Positions 8,872 through 17,746 of a stretch of 64,000 nucleotides of DNA are shown piece by piece. The stretch covers positions 282,704-346,703 of the forward strand of contig NZ_RSED01000002.1 in the NCBI RefSeq assembly GCF_003933735.1, read 5' to 3'. Positions within the stretch are counted from its first letter, which is position 1, and every line of letters begins with the position of its first letter. Below the pieces are notes generated by a model. That model ran no database searches. It had not been told where the DNA came from and saw nothing but the letters and a program-made list of their open reading frames with translations. Made by a program: the position numbers and the translations under genes. This DNA comes from Aquabacterium soli. Lineage in GTDB: Bacteria > Pseudomonadota > Gammaproteobacteria > Burkholderiales > Burkholderiaceae_C.

Positions 8872-10602
8872 ATGAAGTTCATCGCCCGAGAGATTCCTCC
8901 CCGCCCCGCCTGGACGCTGGAGCAGGCCGGCACGCACCCCCTGCTCTCCCGCCTGCTGGCCGCCCGCGGCATCCGCACCGTGGACGACCTGGACGACGCG
9001 CCCGGCAAGCTGCTGCCTCCCAGCGGGCTGCGGGGCATCGACACCGCCGCCACCCTGCTGGCCGATGCCATCGAGCAGGGCCGGCGCATCTGCATCGTGG
9101 CCGATTACGACTGCGACGGCGCCACCGCCTGTGCCACCGGCCTGCGCGGCCTGGCCCTGCTGGGCGCCGCACCGCATCAGCTGGGCTATGTGGTGCCTGA
9201 CCGCGCCCTGCACGGCTACGGGCTGACCCCGCCCATCGTCGATCTGGTGCATGCCCGCCAGGCCGATGTGCTGGTGACCGTGGACAACGGCATGGCCAGC
9301 CACGAAGCCGTGGACAAGGCCCGCGCCCTGGGCATGCAGGTGCTGATCACCGACCACCACCTGCCCGTGGTGGACGCCCAGGGCCAGCCCAGCCTGCCCC
9401 GCGCCGATGCCATCGTGAACCCCAACCAGCCCGACTGCACCTTCGCCAGCAAGGCGCTGGTGGGCGTGGGCGTGATGTTCTATGTGCTGCTGGCCCTGCG
9501 GGCAGAGTTGCGCCGCCGCGGCCGCTTCGATGCGGCCAGCCAGCCCCGCATCGAAGCCCTGCTCGACCTGGTCGCCCTGGGCACCATCGCCGACGTGGGC
9601 CGACTGGACGACAACAACCGCCGCCTGGTGTCCCTGGGCCTCAGGCGCATCCGCGCCGGGCGCATGCAAGCCGGCCTGGCAGCGCTGTACCGCGCCGCCA
9701 ACCGGGATCCATCGCGGGCCAGCGCACAGGATTTCGGCTTTGTGCTGGGCCCACGCATCAACGCCGCCGGCCGCCTGGCCGAGATGGGCGTGGGCATCGA
9801 GTGCCTGATGACCGATGACCGGGGGCGTGCCGATGCCCTGGCCACCCAGCTCGACAGCATCAACCGCGATCGCCGCGAGGTGGAGGCCGGCATGCGCGAC
9901 CAGGCCGAGATCACCCTGGACCGACTGCTGCTGGAAGGCACCACCGGTGAGGTCCCCGCGGCCCTGTCACTCTTCGACGAAGGCTTCCACGAGGGGGTGG
10001 TCGGCATCGTGGCCTCGCGACTGAAAGACCGCCTGCACCGCCCCACCTTCATCTTCGCGCGCGGGCAGGACGGCCTGCTCAAGGGCTCGGGCCGCTCGAT
10101 CCCCGGCTTTCACCTGCGCGATGCGCTCGACCTGGTCAGCAAGCGCCACCCGGGCCTGCTGCACCGCTTCGGCGGCCATGCCATGGCGGCTGGCTGCACC
10201 ATCTCGCCCGACGACCACGAGCTGTTCAAGGCCGCCCTGCTGAGCGTGGCCGATGCCGGGCTGGACGCCGACCTGCTCTCACGCCGACTGCACACCGATG
10301 GCGCGCTGGACGCGCAGTGGTACACAGCCGAGGTGGCCACCCTGATCGACCAGGCGGTGTGGGGCCCCGGCTTCGAGGCGCCGGTGTTCTGCGACATGGT
10401 GGAGGTGGTCAACCAGCGCCTGGTGGGCGAGCGCCATCTCAAGCTCAGCCTGCGCGTGCAGGGCCAATTGCGTGACGGGATCTGGTTTGGGCGCAGCGAA
10501 CCCCTGCCCGCGCGCACGCGCCTGGCGTTTCGCCTGTCACTGGACGAGTTCCAGGGACGGCAACGGGTTCAGATGGTGGTGGAAGGCGCGGAAACGGCCT
10601 GA
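8872..10602 (+). CDS. recJ: Single-stranded-DNA-specific exonuclease RecJ
   Basis: A 576-residue 5'-3' single-strand DNA exonuclease used in recombination, mismatch and base-excision repair. DHH-family motifs are clear: IVADYDCDGATA (motif I) near residue 77, VTVDNG, ITDHHLPV (the DHH motif) near 160, and ALGTIADV-type GTIADVGRL. The DHHA1 domain carries GSGRSIPGFHLRDAL and HRFGGHAMAAGCTI. The start at 8872 is chosen because the family begins at this position; the frame is open further upstream, overlapping the RpfE-type gene. The gene converges with flgN, with only 12 bp between stops. Confidence 0.95.
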   Translation: MKFIAREIPPRPAWTLEQAGTHPLLSRLLAARGIRTVDDLDDAPGKLLPPSGLRGIDTAATLLADAIEQGRRICIVADYDCDGATACATGLRGLALLGAAPHQLGYVVPDRALHGYGLTPPIVDLVHARQADVLVTVDNGMASHEAVDKARALGMQVLITDHHLPVVDAQGQPSLPRADAIVNPNQPDCTFASKALVGVGVMFYVLLALRAELRRRGRFDAASQPRIEALLDLVALGTIADVGRLDDNNRRLVSLGLRRIRAGRMQAGLAALYRAANRDPSRASAQDFGFVLGPRINAAGRLAEMGVGIECLMTDDRGRADALATQLDSINRDRREVEAGMRDQAEITLDRLLLEGTTGEVPAALSLFDEGFHEGVVGIVASRLKDRLHRPTFIFARGQDGLLKGSGRSIPGFHLRDALDLVSKRHPGLLHRFGGHAMAAGCTISPDDHELFKAALLSVADAGLDADLLSRRLHTDGALDAQWYTAEVATLIDQAVWGPGFEAPVFCDMVEVVNQRLVGERHLKLSLRVQGQLRDGIWFGRSEPLPARTRLAFRLSLDEFQGRQRVQMVVEGAETA

Positions 10603-10614
10603 GGCCGGACGCGT

Positions 10615-11034
10615 TCAGGCCTTGTAGGCAGCGCGCATGGCGGCACCGGCGCCCGAGGCGGGCGGCTGCAGCGTGCCGTAGGTGGCTGCGCCCTGGCCAG
10701 GCTCTTCCGGGAACAGCACATTCAAGGTGCGGGACATCGAGGCGCCGGCATGGTGCACTGTGGCCTGCAGGCCCGTCACCCGGGTCTGGGCCAGCATCAG
10801 CTTCTGCCGCATCGCGGGCGATAGCGGCTGCAAGCCCGTCTTTTTTGCCTGATGGAATGCCGCCAGGGCATCGGCCAGGCACTTGTGCAACGCCTGCGAG
10901 GCGCTGTCCAGTTGGACAGGGTTCTGCGAACGCAAGGCTTCATCCAACGCCTGCAAGCGGCCTTCGAGGGCCTCGGCGTGGCTCGACCACGGATCTTTCG
11001 GATCGTGGGAGGAAATGGCGATGCTGTCGCTCAA
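10615..11034 (-). CDS. flgN: Putative flagellar chaperone FlgN
   Basis: A 139-residue, mostly helical protein with a Gln/Leu/Ala-rich heptad-like N-terminal half. Its C-terminal tail reads LNVLFP...AATYGTLQP, as in betaproteobacterial FlgN proteins that escort the hook-filament junction proteins FlgK and FlgL to the export gate. Sequence evidence alone is weak. The call rests mainly on position, immediately downstream of flgM (40 bp) on the same strand beside flgA, which is the usual flgMN arrangement. It would be co-transcribed with flgM from the sigma-28 promoter upstream. Confidence 0.62.
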   Translation of the reverse strand: MSDSIAISSHDPKDPWSSHAEALEGRLQALDEALRSQNPVQLDSASQALHKCLADALAAFHQAKKTGLQPLSPAMRQKLMLAQTRVTGLQATVHHAGASMSRTLNVLFPEEPGQGAATYGTLQPPASGAGAAMRAAYKA

Positions 11035-11074
11035 GTTGGACCTGCCTTCGGCCGAAGCCGTGGTGGAGAGCCGT

Positions 11075-11386
11075 TTACTGGCGGCTCAGGAGTTCTTTCG
11101 CGTTGGCAATCAGCTTGTCGGCGATCGCGTCCGGATTGACCTTGTAGGTGCCATCGTCGATGGCCTTCTTGATGCGGTCGACCTTGGCTGTATCGAACGA
11201 GCCTTCCGTGCCCGCCGTGCTCAGGCCATTGGCAGCACCGGACAGGGTCACCTTGGCGCTGGCCTCTGGCCCGCCTTCGAGTGAACCGGTCTTGCCGGTG
11301 TTGGTGGCATTGGTGGCGGTTTCCGCACGATTGGCGGTGCTGGCACCGTTGACCGCCTTGTCTGCGCCGTTGTTTCCGATCTTCAT
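11075..11386 (-). CDS. flgM: Anti-sigma-28 factor FlgM
   Basis: A 103-residue negative regulator that binds FliA (sigma-28) until the hook is finished and FlgM is exported. The N terminus is low-complexity and disordered, rich in Asn, Ala and Thr. The C-terminal FliA-binding region carries the conserved VDRIKKAIDDGTYKVNPDAIADKL pattern (shown in part: KVDRIKKAIDDGTY). Two ATGs are adjacent. The second (11386) is preferred because AAGGAG sits six bases upstream of it. A sigma-28 promoter lies 46-72 bases upstream, giving the expected autoregulated class 3 expression. Confidence 0.93.
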   Translation of the reverse strand: MKIGNNGADKAVNGASTANRAETATNATNTGKTGSLEGGPEASAKVTLSGAANGLSTAGTEGSFDTAKVDRIKKAIDDGTYKVNPDAIADKLIANAKELLSRQ

Positions 11387-11431
11387 CATCTGCTCCTTGA
11401 TCCCGGCATGCGCCAGGCCTTGACACCTGTC

Positions 11432-11458
11432 TTATCGTCCCAGGGGCGCGCGACTTTA
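11432..11458 (-). promoter_or_regulatory. Sigma-28 (FliA) promoter of flgMN
   Basis: Read on the minus strand this is TAAAGTCG, an 11-base spacer and GACGATAA, against the enterobacterial sigma-28 consensus TAAAGTTT-N11-GCCGATAA. That is 6 of 8 and 7 of 8 matches with the exact spacing. The predicted start point is near 11425, leaving a leader of about 40 bases to flgM. Confidence 0.8.
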
Positions 11459-11513
11459 ATGCCAATGACCGAATCCCCCGTGGTTGAGGGGGGTGCCTGC
11501 TGGATTTTTCGTA

Positions 11514-12365
11514 TCACAAAGTTACCTCCGCCCGGCGTTCCCCCACCGGGAGGCCGCACAGGACACGGCCACTGTCGATCCGTATCCTCGCACATCGGCC
11601 CTCGTCACCGTGGGACAGAGCGGTGCCTTCTGCCCCCACGGCAAATCCATTGCCCTTCACGGTCACCTTGACCGGCTCGCCCGCGGCGAACCAGCGGCGC
11701 AGCTTGATGTCGTCCTGACGCAGGCTCTCGCCCGGTTCCACATTGCGGATCAGCGTGCGGCCGGCCACCTCGGCCACGTCCGTCACAGCGGGCGACAGCG
11801 TTTCAGCCAGATCGACTTCCGCCATGCGGAAATCAGCTTCAGTGACCGTGGCGCCAGCCCGCAGCGGCCCCGTGGCCACCAGCGCGGGTGCCCACACCTT
11901 GATGGTGACAGGCCAGTAGACATTCCAGCGAACCGGGCCCTGCTCGCAACGCAGGCCTACGCGCGAGCGGCCCCACAAGCGGGTGCCCTCGGGCAGGAAT
12001 GCCCTCACCTTTTCACAAGGTGCAAGTTTGAGGCGGGGATCGAGCCGGCCCAGGATGACTTCCAGGCGCGGTTTGAAAGGCAGCGAGGCTTGTGCGCCTG
12101 TCGCGCCATTTGCGCCGGAGGCTGTGGCAGCTGGCGCGGCGGCTTCCTCTTCCGTCTTCGACTTGAGCAGTGCCTCCAGCTCATGCTGGAAGCCGGCCAT
12201 CTCGGGCGAGGCGGCGGCTTGCGTGGGCGCGGGGGCGTTGCCCCAGTTCATGGACTGGGCGCGCGCCGGTTCCACCAGCGCCACGAGCATCGCGCACAGC
12301 AGGGCCGGCAGCAGCCAGGCCACCGACAGGGCGGAAAGAGAGACGGGACGCAGGGACGCTTTCAT
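11514..12365 (-). CDS. flgA: Flagellar basal body P-ring formation protein FlgA
   Basis: A 283-residue periplasmic chaperone for P-ring (FlgI) assembly. A long Sec signal (hydrophobic stretch in residues 11-33, cleavage after ARA) is followed by a variable linker rich in Ala/Glu. The SAF/ChapFlgA domain follows, with LAPCEKVRAFLPEG, WNVYWPVTIKVWAP, AGATVTEADFRMAEVDL, AGRTLIRNVEPGESL and, near the C terminus, VKGNGFAVGAEGTAL. The start at 12365 gives a proper signal peptide; the frame extends further upstream without a plausible start. It is divergent from flgB across about 145 bp and converges in orientation with flgMN but is probably transcribed separately from them. Confidence 0.93.
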   Translation of the reverse strand: MKASLRPVSLSALSVAWLLPALLCAMLVALVEPARAQSMNWGNAPAPTQAAASPEMAGFQHELEALLKSKTEEEAAAPAATASGANGATGAQASLPFKPRLEVILGRLDPRLKLAPCEKVRAFLPEGTRLWGRSRVGLRCEQGPVRWNVYWPVTIKVWAPALVATGPLRAGATVTEADFRMAEVDLAETLSPAVTDVAEVAGRTLIRNVEPGESLRQDDIKLRRWFAAGEPVKVTVKGNGFAVGAEGTALSHGDEGRCARIRIDSGRVLCGLPVGERRAEVTL

Positions 12366-12509
12366 GGTGAGTGCGACTCTACGCCCCGCCCCGCCGGCCT
12401 GCTGCGCGAATTGGCCGGTCTTGTGCCTTCTATTTCGGCTCATGTTTGGGGGCCTGCGGATTCACCATTCCGACGTGATTTTCCGAAGGTTGTTTTTCAA
12501 GGTGATGCC

Positions 12510-12947
12510 ATGCTGAACCGACTCACTGACAGCATTGATTTCCAGGCCCAGGCGCTGACCCTGCGCTCGGAGCGCCAGCGTCTGATCGCCAGCAACATTG
12601 CCAATGCCGACACGCCGGGCTACACCGCGAAGGACTTCAAGTTCGCGGATGCGCTCAGCCAGGCCACAGGCCAGCGCTCGGCCGGCGCCAGTCCGTTGGC
12701 CATGCCCACCCTGCAGATGGCGACCGGCGCGGCCAACCACATGAACCGTGGCGGCTCACCAGCCGGTGCCGGCGCCAAGCCCGAACTGGGCTACGGCACC
12801 GCCTCGATGAGCAGCCTGGACAACAACAGTGTCGACATGGACCGCGAACGCGCGAACTTCGCCGACAACACCGTGCGCTACGAAGCCACGCTGCGCTTCA
12901 TCAATGGATCGATGAAGACCTTGACCACGGCCATCAACGGCCAGTGA
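12510..12947 (+). CDS. flgB: Flagellar basal body rod protein FlgB
   Basis: A 145-residue proximal rod subunit. It carries the rod-protein N-terminal signature RQRLIASNIANADTPGY and the C-terminal helix ANFADNTVRYEATLRFIN. There is no cleavable signal, because rod proteins leave through the flagellar type III apparatus. The ATG at 12510 is preceded by AAGGTG. It is the first gene of the rightward flgB-L operon. The 145 bp shared with divergent flgA must hold the class 2 promoter, but I could not identify a convincing FlhDC box. Confidence 0.95.
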   Translation: MLNRLTDSIDFQAQALTLRSERQRLIASNIANADTPGYTAKDFKFADALSQATGQRSAGASPLAMPTLQMATGAANHMNRGGSPAGAGAKPELGYGTASMSSLDNNSVDMDRERANFADNTVRYEATLRFINGSMKTLTTAINGQ

Positions 12948-12959
12948 AGGAGTTGAGCC

Positions 12960-13367
12960 ATGTCCATGTTCCAGATCTTCAACGTTGCCGGATCGGCCGT
13001 CAGCGCCCAGGCCCAGCGCCTGAACGTGGTGTCGTCCAACCTGGCCAACGCCGACACGGTGGCCGGCCCCGACCGCAGCGCCTACAAGGCACGCCACGTG
13101 GTCTTCACCACCGAGCCCATGGGTGATGTGGGCGCCGCCGGCGTCACCGTGAGCAACGTGGTCGAGGACAACACACCCGGCCGCATGGTGCATGACCCGG
13201 GCCATCCCCAGGCCGACGCGCAAGGCTACGTGACCTTCAGCAACGTCAACCCGATCGAGGAAATGGTCAACATGATCTCGGCCTCCCGCTCGTACCAGAA
13301 CAACATCGAAGTGATGAACACCGCCAAGAGCCTGCTGATGAAGACGCTGCAGTTGGGCCAGGGCTGA
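12960..13367 (+). CDS. flgC: Flagellar basal body rod protein FlgC
   Basis: A 135-residue proximal rod protein. N-terminal signature RLNVVSSNLANADTVAGP and C-terminal EEMVNMISASRSYQNNIEVMNT are the conserved coiled-coil ends shared by rod, hook and hook-associated proteins. AAGGAG lies eight bases before the ATG. It follows flgB by 12 bp, in the standard flagellar order. Confidence 0.96.
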   Translation: MSMFQIFNVAGSAVSAQAQRLNVVSSNLANADTVAGPDRSAYKARHVVFTTEPMGDVGAAGVTVSNVVEDNTPGRMVHDPGHPQADAQGYVTFSNVNPIEEMVNMISASRSYQNNIEVMNTAKSLLMKTLQLGQG

Positions 13368-13404
13368 TCCTGCACACCAACAACTCTGAACTGGACATCA
13401 AGCC

Positions 13405-14061
13405 ATGGTCACCACCACGAACACCACCAACGGCATTCCCAACAACCTGCTCAACAACAACACGGCCAAGAGCGACAAGACGACGGAAGCCTCCGACCGC
13501 TTCCTCAAGCTGCTGGTCACGCAGATGCAGAACCAGGATCCGCTCAACCCGATGGACAACGCCCAGGTGACCAGCCAGATGGCGCAGATCAACACGGTGA
13601 CGGGTATCGACAAGCTCAACAACACCGTGGCGGGGCTGAACACCTCGATGGCGTCTGCGCAGCTGATGCAAGGCGTCGGCATGGTGGGCCGCACCGTGCT
13701 GCTCGAGGGCAACAAGCTGGCGGTGGACGACAAGCGCGTGGCCACCGGCGGCCTCGAGCTGACATCCGATGCGTCGAACGTGAAGGTCGAGATCCTGTCG
13801 TCCACCGGCGCCACGCTGGACACGTTGAACCTGGGCGCCGCCAAGGCCGGCCAGCACGGCTTCAACTGGACGGTGCCCGAAAGCATCGCCACCAGCGGCC
13901 TTCAGTTCAAGGTGACGGCCACCAGCGGCAGCACCGCCATCACCTCCAAACCCATCATGACCGACCTGGTGGACGCCGTCAGCATGAAGGACGGCGCCCT
14001 GAACGTGCAACTGCGTCTGAGCGGCGACACCGCCTACAACAAGATCCAGGCTCTGTCCTGA
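13405..14061 (+). CDS. flgD: Flagellar hook assembly scaffold FlgD
   Basis: A 218-residue hook-capping protein needed for FlgE polymerisation and lost when the hook is complete. The N-terminal FlgD motif FLKLLVTQMQNQDPLNPMDN is at about residues 33-52, followed by VTSQMAQINTVTGIDKLN. The C-terminal FLG_Ig-like and tudor-like domains start near residue 95. The lead-in is Asn/Thr-rich. There is no strong Shine-Dalgarno before the ATG, so coupling to flgC may help translation. Confidence 0.95.
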   Translation: MVTTTNTTNGIPNNLLNNNTAKSDKTTEASDRFLKLLVTQMQNQDPLNPMDNAQVTSQMAQINTVTGIDKLNNTVAGLNTSMASAQLMQGVGMVGRTVLLEGNKLAVDDKRVATGGLELTSDASNVKVEILSSTGATLDTLNLGAAKAGQHGFNWTVPESIATSGLQFKVTATSGSTAITSKPIMTDLVDAVSMKDGALNVQLRLSGDTAYNKIQALS

Positions 14062-14097
14062 TCTGATCACCCTCCCCTTTCCTAGGAGCAAACTACC

Positions 14098-15435
14098 ATG
14101 GGCTTTCAGCAAGGACTCTCCGGCCTGAACGTGTCGTCACGCAACCTTGAGGTGATCGGCAACAACGTCGCCAACGCAGGCACCTTCGGCGCCAAGTTCT
14201 CACGCGCCGAATTCTCGGACATGTTCGCCAACGCGCTCAATGGCGCCGGCAGCAACAACATCGGCATCGGCGCCAACCTCGGCGCCGTGGCCCAGCAGTT
14301 CACGCAGGGCAACATCACCACCACCGAGAACCCGATGGACCTGGCCATCAACGGCAACGGCTTCTTCCAGCTCAGCGATGGCGAGAACCCCACCGTCTAC
14401 TCGCGCAACGGCCAGTTCAAGCTCAACCGCGAAGGCTTCATCGTCAACAACGCGGGCCACAAGCTGCTGGGCTACCAGGCCGACAACCAAGGGACGATCG
14501 TTCCTTCGCAGGCCACCGAGCTGACCCTGCCCACCTCGGGCATCGAGCCCAACCAGACCGACCGGATCAACCTGGAGATGACCTTCGATTCGCGTGCCGC
14601 CGTGGCCTCGGGCACCGCCATCGATTTCAACGATCCGAACACCTACAGTTTCGCGACCTCCCAGACCGCATACGACGTCAAGGGGCAGTCCGTCGGCCTG
14701 ACGTACTACATGCGCAAGACAAGTGCCGACAACTGGGACGTGTATGTCGCCGCCAACGGCAACTCCATCCAGAGCGACGGCGCCGGCGACCCGGTGCGAG
14801 TGGCCAGCATCACCTTTGCAGCCTCGGGCGGCAACCCCACCACCACCAACGCAGGGGCGGTGCAAGGCGATGCAGGCACCATCACCACCTACGACAGCGC
14901 CAACAACCCGCTCACCACGGTGACCGACGGCAAGTTCACGCTGCCCGACATCCCCCAGGTGGCCATGTCTTCCGGCGCACTGACTGAAGGCATCTCCGGC
15001 ATCGGCTTCGACCTGTCGAAGTCAGCCGAGTATGGCTCGAGCTTCGCCGTGACCGGCCTGACGCAGACCGGCTATGCCCCCGGCCAACTGACCAGCATCA
15101 CGATCGAATCCAACGGCATCGTGATGGCCCGCTACTCCAATGGCCAGTCCAAGCCGGCCGGCCAGGTCGAGCTGGCCACCTTCCGCAACCCGCAGGGCCT
15201 GCAGCCCAAGGGCGGCAACGAGTGGTCTGCCACCTATGCCTCGGGCGATCCGGTCACCGGCATTCCCGGCGACGGCAACATGGGCCTGCTGCAATCGGGC
15301 GCGCTGGAAGAATCCAACGTGGACCTGACCGGCGAGCTGGTCAACATGATCGTCGCCCAGCGCATGTACCAGGCCAACGCCCAGACCATCAAGGCCGAGG
15401 ACCAGGTCCTGCAGACCCTGGTGAACCTGCGTTGA
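14098..15435 (+). CDS. flgE: Flagellar hook protein FlgE
   Basis: A 445-residue hook subunit. The N-terminal rod-type helix (GFQQGLSGLNVSSRNLEVIG, then NNVANAGTFGAK) is followed by the FlgE D1 motif FTQGNITTTENPMDLAINGN. The central outward-facing region is variable, and the C terminus ELVNMIVAQRMYQANAQTIK is conserved. TAGGAG sits nine bases upstream of the ATG. Length is normal for betaproteobacteria. Confidence 0.96.
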   Translation: MGFQQGLSGLNVSSRNLEVIGNNVANAGTFGAKFSRAEFSDMFANALNGAGSNNIGIGANLGAVAQQFTQGNITTTENPMDLAINGNGFFQLSDGENPTVYSRNGQFKLNREGFIVNNAGHKLLGYQADNQGTIVPSQATELTLPTSGIEPNQTDRINLEMTFDSRAAVASGTAIDFNDPNTYSFATSQTAYDVKGQSVGLTYYMRKTSADNWDVYVAANGNSIQSDGAGDPVRVASITFAASGGNPTTTNAGAVQGDAGTITTYDSANNPLTTVTDGKFTLPDIPQVAMSSGALTEGISGIGFDLSKSAEYGSSFAVTGLTQTGYAPGQLTSITIESNGIVMARYSNGQSKPAGQVELATFRNPQGLQPKGGNEWSATYASGDPVTGIPGDGNMGLLQSGALEESNVDLTGELVNMIVAQRMYQANAQTIKAEDQVLQTLVNLR

Positions 15436-15470
15436 TCCTGATCGACGACCACGCCTGACCGGAGCCCGCG

Positions 15471-16202
15471 ATGGACCGCATGATTTACCTCAGCATGGCC
15501 GGCGCCAAGATGGACATGCAACGCCAGGAGGTGCTGGCGCACAACCTGGCCAACGTGTCGACCACGGGTTTCCGTGCCGAGCTGCAGGCCGTGCGTGCCG
15601 TGCCGGTGCGTGGCGATGGCTCGACCACCCGCGTGTACTCGCTGGAAACTACCGTGGGCTACGATGACACGCAAGGCCCGCTGAACCACACGGGCAAGCC
15701 GCTGGATGTGGCCGTGCGCGACAAATCTTGGCTGACCGTGCAGGCGCTGGATGGCACAGAGGCCTACACGCGCGGCGGCTCCATGGTCGTCAACAACGAA
15801 GGCACGCTGGTCACGCACACCGGCTACACCGTGCTGGGCGATGGTGGCCCCATCTCCATCCCGCCCAACACGACGCCGTCGATCTCCAGCGATGGCACCG
15901 TCAGCGTCAAGGAAGCCAACGGCAACGTGACGCCGGTCGGCAAGCTCAAGCTGGTGACGCCGGAAAACAAGCTGGACCGTGGAGCCGACGGGCTGTTCCG
16001 CGCTGCAGATGGCGGCCTGCCCGCCGACCCCAATGCCCGTGTACACGAGGGCACGCTCGAAGGATCGAACGTGAACCCGATCGAAACCATGATCTCGATG
16101 ATCTCGGCCGCCCGCCAGTACGAAGCGCAGATGCGCTCGCTGCAGACCGCCGAGAAAGACGAGCAGCAGGCCGCGCAGTTGTTGTCCAACGCGTCCGCCT
16201 GA
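15471..16202 (+). CDS. flgF: Flagellar basal body rod protein FlgF
   Basis: A 243-residue rod protein. The FlgF-type N terminus MDRMIYLSMAGAKMDMQRQE is followed by VLAHNLANVSTTGFRAEL, and the C terminus has NPIETMISMISAARQYEAQM. It is shorter than FlgG and lacks the paired Met start of FlgG, as usual. Spacing of 35 bp to flgE and 30 bp to flgG is consistent with one transcript. Confidence 0.96.
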   Translation: MDRMIYLSMAGAKMDMQRQEVLAHNLANVSTTGFRAELQAVRAVPVRGDGSTTRVYSLETTVGYDDTQGPLNHTGKPLDVAVRDKSWLTVQALDGTEAYTRGGSMVVNNEGTLVTHTGYTVLGDGGPISIPPNTTPSISSDGTVSVKEANGNVTPVGKLKLVTPENKLDRGADGLFRAADGGLPADPNARVHEGTLEGSNVNPIETMISMISAARQYEAQMRSLQTAEKDEQQAAQLLSNASA

Positions 16203-16232
16203 ACCTGATTTGATGATTGAAGGAGAACGGCC

Positions 16233-17015
16233 ATGATGCGATCACTGTGGATTTCGAAGTCGGGCATGGATGCCCAGCAGATCCAGCTCGACCATGTGTC
16301 CCACAACCTGGCCAACAGCTCGACCTACGGGTACAAGGCCTCGCACGCGATCTTCGAGGATCTGATGTATCAGAACCTGCGCCAGGTCGGCTCCAACAGC
16401 TCCGAGCAGACGCAGTTGCCGACGGGCCTGCAGGTGGGCCTGGGCGTCAAGCCCGTGGCCACCGCGCGCCAGTTCACGCAGGGCACGCTGCAGCAGACCG
16501 GCAACACGCTGGACGTGGCCATCAACGGCGACGGCTTCTTCCAGATCCAGATGCCCGACGGCACCACGGCCTACACGCGTGATGGCTCGTTCAAGCTGTC
16601 CTCGCAAGGCCAGATCGTCACCAACGAGGGCTACACCGTGCAGCCCGGCATCACCATTCCGCAGAACGCGGTGACCGTGAGCATCGGCGGCGACGGCACC
16701 GTGACGGCCATGCTGCCCGGCCAGACCACCCCGGCCAACCTGGGCCAGATGCAGGTGGCGCACTTCATCAACCCCGCCGGCCTGGACCCGCGCGGTGGTA
16801 ACTTGTTCACGGAATCCGAGGCCTCGGGCACGCCCACGGTCACCAACCCCGGCCTGGACGCCACCGGCACGCTGTCGCAAGGCTTCGTGGAAGCGTCCAA
16901 CGTCAACGTGGTCGAAGAGCTGATCATGATGATCCAGACCCAACGGGCCTACGAGCTGAACTCCAAGGCCATCCAAACCTCCGACCAGATGCTGCAACGC
17001 CTGGGACAACTGTGA
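16233..17015 (+). CDS. flgG: Flagellar distal rod protein FlgG
   Basis: A 260-residue distal rod subunit. It has SLWISKSGMDAQQIQLDHVS, HNLANSSTYGYKAS, the conserved FEDLMYQNLRQVG, LQVGLGVKPVATARQFTQG and the C-terminal VVEELIMMIQTQRAYELNSK. AAGGAG lies seven bases before the first of two adjacent ATGs. Its TGA stop shares one base with the flgH ATG, so the two genes are probably translationally coupled. Confidence 0.97.
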   Translation: MMRSLWISKSGMDAQQIQLDHVSHNLANSSTYGYKASHAIFEDLMYQNLRQVGSNSSEQTQLPTGLQVGLGVKPVATARQFTQGTLQQTGNTLDVAINGDGFFQIQMPDGTTAYTRDGSFKLSSQGQIVTNEGYTVQPGITIPQNAVTVSIGGDGTVTAMLPGQTTPANLGQMQVAHFINPAGLDPRGGNLFTESEASGTPTVTNPGLDATGTLSQGFVEASNVNVVEELIMMIQTQRAYELNSKAIQTSDQMLQRLGQL

Positions 17016-17701
17016 TGAAAAGACTTCTGTCACCCACCGCCCGGGTTGTGGGCGGCGCGGCCTTGGCCGCCCTGATGACTGGCTGCATGGCCACCGCCCC
17101 CAAGGTCGAGGTGATCGAACCCACGCAGGTCCGTCCTGTGGCGGTCGTGCCGCCGGCCACCAACAGCGGCTCGCTGTTCGCCAATGTGGCCTACCGCCCG
17201 CTGTACGAAACCCCGCGCGCGCGCCAGGTCGGCGACATCGTCACGATCAACATCGTGGAAAGAATCACGGCCAAGCAGGAATCGACCAGCTCCATCGACA
17301 AGACGGGCACCATCAGCGGCAGCGTCTCGGCCTTCCCCTTCCTGAAGGCGCCCACCCTGGCCAAGCTCAATGCCAACGGCACCTCGAACAACTCGTTCGA
17401 CGGCAAGGGCAGCACCGAGAGCAACAACACCTTCACCGGCAACATCACGGCCAGCGTGATCGAGGTGCTGCCCAACGGCCACCTGATCGTGGCCGGCGAG
17501 AAGCAGATCGGCGTGAACCACAACGTCGATGTGCTGCGGTTTTCCGGTCAGATCGACCCCATCACCATCCTGCCCGGCAACGTCGTGAGCTCGGCAACCG
17601 TGGCAAATGTACGGGTTGAGCAGCGAGGGCGCGGCGCCCAGGCGGAATCGCAGGGAATAGGGTGGCTGGCGCGGTTCTTCTTGAGCCTTTCGCCGATCTA
17701 A
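17015..17701 (+). CDS. flgH: Flagellar L-ring lipoprotein FlgH
   Basis: A 228-residue outer-membrane lipoprotein forming the L-ring bushing. The signal peptide ends in the lipobox LMTGC, with the lipidated Cys near residue 24. Conserved segments SLFANVAYRPLYETPRARQVGD, DIVTINIVERITAKQEST and the C-terminal LPNGHLIVAGEKQIGVN are all present. The start is set at the ATG at 17015, overlapping the flgG stop by one base; the frame also has a GTG one codon earlier. Confidence 0.95.
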   Translation: MKRLLSPTARVVGGAALAALMTGCMATAPKVEVIEPTQVRPVAVVPPATNSGSLFANVAYRPLYETPRARQVGDIVTINIVERITAKQESTSSIDKTGTISGSVSAFPFLKAPTLAKLNANGTSNNSFDGKGSTESNNTFTGNITASVIEVLPNGHLIVAGEKQIGVNHNVDVLRFSGQIDPITILPGNVVSSATVANVRVEQRGRGAQAESQGIGWLARFFLSLSPI

Positions 17702-17714
17702 AGTCTAGAACAAT

Positions 17715-17743
17715 GGGACCGAACCCCCTCCACGATCGGTCCC
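17715..17743 (+). repeat. Inverted repeat abutting the flgI start codon
   Basis: GGGACCGA and its exact complement TCGGTCCC are separated by 13 bases. They fill most of the 45-bp flgH-flgI gap and end three bases before the flgI ATG. No Shine-Dalgarno sequence is visible outside the structure, so it could mask or replace the ribosome-binding region. Confidence 0.6.
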
Positions 17744-17746
17744 GCC

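Noticed and set aside
12366..12509. Possible sigma-54 promoter (TGGCCGG-N4-GTGC) between flgA and flgB.
   Set aside because: GG and GC spacing fits, but several consensus positions are missing, and Burkholderiales flagellar genes are normally driven by FlhDC and sigma-28, so it is probably chance.
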